Shown piece after piece: positions 60,913 to 64,000 of a stretch of 64,000 nt of DNA. Under the pieces are notes generated by a model that was not told the origin of the DNA, ran no database searches, and worked only from the letters and a program-made list of their open reading frames with translations. Location of the stretch: assembly GCA_028023455.1 (NCBI GenBank), contig JAQFVV010012398.1, positions 5,358,682-5,422,681 of the forward strand, read 5' to 3'. The first letter of the stretch is position 1. Every line of letters starts with the position of its first letter. A program made the position numbers and the translations under genes. The stretch is from Epiperipatus broadwayi. Taxonomy: Eukaryota > Onychophora > Udeonychophora > Euonychophora > Peripatidae.

Positions 60913-62289
60913 TGTGCGGGAGCTAACGAAGGACATACATAGCTGGGTAATTTATTTTTTGTTTGATTAGAGAGGAGGATTCAAAGAGACTATTCTGTTC
61001 ATTCAGTTTTTATTGCTCACCTTCTTCTTATTGAGGATCGATCCAGATTTTAGCTGTTATTGAACTGTTGCATTGTGAAAGTGACTAAATTTTTTTTTGA
61101 TATTGGTGCCACGGGAATCACCAAGTTGAATTTCCGTTGACCGACAATAACTCTATTTGCCGCGATAATAGCAGTCATTCAGATGCCATGCCTGTAATAT
61201 ACGTTACGAAGAATCTCCACAACATGATGGGCTGAGCCTTTCCAAAGATGAACCTCCGGAGCTCCAAATTGTGACTTCCATCATGACCTAACTGTCAAGT
61301 CCAGAGTGGATCCCGATAATGCCTCCAGACTTCTGAACCTGTAGTAAATGACATCCGTTGTAGAGGACTCTATAAACCGAGCTTTGTGTGAACAACAGAA
61401 ATTAATATTATTATCTCGAGGTAACTTACCTTTCCATATCAAAATCAGGGCTAAATCTCTAATTAAGTCTCTCGCAAATCTCAGCTTAATCTTAAAAGGG
61501 AATTATATTTACGATGTGTAATTTATCAATTTAAATATTAATGTATTTTTGTTTATTTTACATTACAATCTTAGTAGCAAGATTTTCAATCTTAAAATGT
61601 TGCTTGTTCGAGAGTGTAGGGCGAGTGATCTTTATATGCTTAATAATTTCTCAGTTTTATGATTAACCCTTGTTAAATGCTCAGACCGACCTTAGTAGTT
61701 TTCTTTTATTTTTGTTTGTTTGTTTGCTTCGGTGTTAAACTAAATCAAACTTGGTTTTGGCTAGCGATTTCTAGGATATATGATTTATTTATTTTTGGTA
61801 GAGATTTATTTGCTATAATTCAAATTGCGTAATTCATGTTTCTTTCTTGTGTGAGACTAACCTTGGCTCGTTTCAATGTACTTGTCCATGAGCATTTTGC
61901 AGAATTATGACATTCTTGGTTCCAACATTTCTTTTCTGGACTAAGAAAAGCTCGTCTGCGCTGTCCCGTTATTCTCCACAAACATCCATCTTACTAAATC
62001 TCTATAGGGAAAAGGGAATTGGTTGGGTGAACCGCTAGCAAGAAGATATAAGCCATTATTGTGTTATAGATAAGAAATGAACGTGTCTGCCTGGGTATTT
62101 AACGTAGTTCTGCTCGCATACACTCAATGTTAAGATCTGCTAAGTAAATGTATATCAAGTTTCATGTTTATTTTGTTATTATGTTTAATAAATTTAAAAA
62201 GTATTTTGGCTGACGTTTGTCTCAGTGTTTTCTCAATTGTCTGAACCACATTCATTAGCTTTTGCTCTCCCAGGGTTTAGTCCGGCACA
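60913..62289 (+). repeat. Candidate 5' LTR/leader of a Gypsy-like element
   Basis: The interval is clearly less AT-rich than its flanks and lies directly upstream of a gag frame. The proposed ends TGTGC (60913) and GCACA (62285-62289) form a 5-bp inverted repeat. A TATA-like TCTATAAACC lies near 61368 and AATAAA near 62189. The matching 3' LTR would be beyond the window, so the ends are only a proposal. The LTR might also reach to 62350, just before TGGCGCCC. Confidence 0.4.
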
Positions 62290-62380
62290 TTCATGTTCGT
62301 ATATCCTGCCCACCCTTAAAATAAATGTCTAGTTCCGATTTTCGGACTAGTGGCGCCCTCATGGTCAGGATATACGAAAC
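62290..62380. other. Structured leader: nested hairpins around a PBS-like motif
   Basis: A perfect 13-bp inverted repeat, TTCGTATATCCTG (62296-62308) and CAGGATATACGAA (62366-62378), encloses a second hairpin, CTAGTTCCGA and TCGGACTAG (62329-62350). Directly after the inner hairpin comes TGGCGCCCTCATGG (62351-62364), which resembles a tRNA primer-binding site (TGG plus acceptor complement). Confidence 0.5.
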
Positions 62381-62922
62381 AAAAATCTTTCGTCTGGCAT
62401 ATTGCTATAGTAATTTTAGCGCAACCAATGCGGGCCTTCGATTTTAAATCCCACGTGAGATTTTGTTCGGACAATTGAGGAATATTTCAGTGTTGGAGGC
62501 AAGATTCAGTAGGTAGGGATCAGTTTGTGCTAAATGGTAGAAAGCAGTTTGGAGTAGGGGGTTCATCTTTTCAATATGAATAATTAATATATATAGTTAA
62601 TTAAACAGCATTCTTAGAGTTATTACTGAACGGACAGGTCAGACAAAAAGATATTAAGAAGTTATATATTTATTTTGTTTCTTTGTTTATTAAAAAAAAA
62701 AAAAATTAGCTGTTACGTTCATAAAAAAAAAAAAAGCAAGCAAAGAGTTTAGGTTCGCGTTTAAAGAAAAAAGTAAACAGTTTAACTTTTGTGCTTTAAA
62801 TATATATATAATAAATAGCAATTGAAGATTAAAAAAAGAAATAAATTTCATAAATAGGCAGAAGTTGCGTTGGGAATTTAAATAAAGTTAGAGAAGAGAC
62901 TGAAGATAGACTAGCTAGCATC
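62381..62922. other. Untranslated leader of the Gypsy-like element
   Basis: It joins the PBS-like motif to the gag start at 62923, with poly-A runs at 62691-62705 and 62722-62735 and no frame. Confidence 0.4.
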
Positions 62923-64000
62923 ATGGCCGAAATAGATTGGCAAATAAAATCTTTTACGGCTGATATTTGGGAAAGCCCATTAGAGCATTTGGAGAGCCTG
63001 CAAGAGATGTTTCGGTGATATTTGGGAAAGCCCATTAGAGCATTTGGAGAGCCTGCAAGAGATGTTTCGATGTCATAATTGGCAGGAGACTGAACAAGTG
63101 GCAATTGCACGCCACTATTTACAAGGAATGGCTGAGGATTGGTGGCATATCTTAAAGATCAAGCCACAGACTTTTTGGGATTACAGATGCAAATTATTGC
63201 ACACTTTTTGGAGTGAAGAAAAGCAGTATCATATCTTCATCAATATATCACAAGAAAGATATATTAGGGATAATGGAGAAACTTACACCCAGTTTTTCTG
63301 CAGACAAGCAGCAAGGCTGAAGTCATTGATAGCTTTCTCTTTGTCTGAGAGGCTGATATGCCGAATTGTATTGGGCAATATGCCAAGGAAAATACATCAG
63401 ATCATGTTGTGTAGTAGCAACATTCACTTTGAAGAAATGATCAAACTGTTAAATGAAATTGAACATAATCAGGCCCAAGAAGAAGTGGAGAAAAGAACAA
63501 TGCAGGGTGATCAGATAATTTCGATAGAAAAAGGTCAAAAGAGTCAATTATCAGTTCCAATTAAAAAAAGTAAAGAAAGCCATAGGACTGTAGCTAATGT
63601 GATGGTGGGTCAAGAAGAACCAGCATGGAATGGAGCTATGCAGACTTGCCCAATTATCAGTATAAAAACTGGAGACATCATTACAGAAGCATTGGTTGAT
63701 TCAGGAAGTCAAATGTCATTGCTCTCTAGTAAGTTTTATGTGAAAATAAAGAAAGACCAGCCACGTTTGTATACCCTGCCAATAAAAAGAATGCAGGTGA
63801 CACTGGCAATGGCAAGAAGGCAAATATTGAAACCAAACAGGTATGGTTACATTTGCATCTGGGTAACATAGAGTTAGACCATGTCTTTTTGATAATGCCT
63901 GGTCTCATACAAGATGTTATAATTGGGACTGATTTTTTGTACAGGCATAAATGTGTTTTGGATTATGACAAATGTTTATTTCTTTGCCAAGAAGTTTTGA
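62923..64000 (+). pseudogene. Gypsy-like gag-protease, disrupted, continuing past the window
   Basis: An ATG at 62923 starts a gag-like frame (MAEIDWQIKSFTADIW). A 55-bp tandem duplication (62961-63015 and 63016-63070) shifts the frame. The main frame then runs 63044-63871, with the capsid-like QEMFRCHNWQETEQVAIARH, WWHILKIKP and RDNGETYTQFFCR, and an aspartic protease active site VDSGSQMSLLS near 63692-63724. Around 63810 a further frameshift occurs. The other frame continues LDHVFLIMPGLIQDVIIGTD, FLYRHKC, the end of the protease domain. RT and integrase would lie beyond the window. There are only two lesions, so it is much younger than the other elements. Confidence 0.75.
62961..63070 (+). 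repeat. 55-bp tandem duplication in gag
   Basis: TGATATTTGGGAAAGCCCAT starts both copies, at 62961 and 63016. The two 55-bp units are identical except at the final base of the unit (G against A). Because 55 is not a multiple of three, it breaks the frame. Confidence 0.9.

Noticed and set aside
62829-63110. 93-codon minus-strand frame with a repeated peptide
   Set aside because: It is antisense to the gag start; the repeated peptide comes from the 55-bp duplication.
59300-64000. C-terminal POLRMT exon with the His-Asp motif
   Set aside because: No frame with Pro-Asn-Phe-x-His-Ser or His-Asp-Ser/Cys was found on the plus strand. The region from 60913 is retrotransposon sequence.

Overview
The window is a stretch of animal nuclear DNA, very AT-rich, with long introns, GT-AG splice sites and many degraded transposable elements. 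The mix of Ty3/Gypsy LTR elements, three non-LTR (LINE) lineages, a Penelope-like element, mariner-derived MITEs and a tRNA-derived SINE fits an invertebrate with a repeat-rich genome. I cannot assign a phylum from the sequence alone. There are no bacterial-type operons, no CRISPR array and no rRNA.

One host gene runs left to right across almost the whole window. Eleven exons between 1222 and 59281/59299 splice in phase into a single open frame of about 419 codons. It encodes the core of a single-subunit, T7-like RNA polymerase of the mitochondrial type (POLRMT). The 5' exons lie upstream of the window. The C-terminal exon with the second catalytic aspartate was not found. The reading frame and all ten splice junctions are intact, and most of the fold is conserved. 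Yet the fingers helix that carries the invariant Tyr-Gly reads Leu-Arg, and motif A and the 'PHNMDFRGR-YP' segment also have changes at key positions. This is the most interesting feature of the window: either a catalytically altered POLRMT paralogue or a gene at a very early stage of decay.

The introns hold the rest. 113-405: tRNA-derived SINE. 3285-6690: Gypsy relic with two LTRs and a second truncated internal region. 9001-9410, 21658-25380 and 35823-37050: copies of a long foldback (palindromic) element, one of them split by a LINE at 21707-24101. 15653, 30536, 38768, 48628 and 50376: mariner-derived MITEs, one split by a solo LTR (48651-49230). 16576-17010: RTE-like LINE tail. 27285-27815, 33240-33600 and 37150-37620: degenerate tandem repeats. 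34194-34503: a SINE-like core inside long inverted repeats. 40914-45895: a complete but decayed minus-strand Gypsy element with two LTRs. 52080-54720: a Jockey/CR1-like LINE with YADD. 57056-58917: a Penelope-like element with a GIY-YIG domain between inverted repeats.

After the last recognised exon, 59300-60912 is featureless. From about 60913 to the window end lies the 5' part of another Gypsy-like element: an LTR/leader candidate, a structured hairpin, and a gag-protease frame broken by a 55-bp tandem duplication and a later frameshift.
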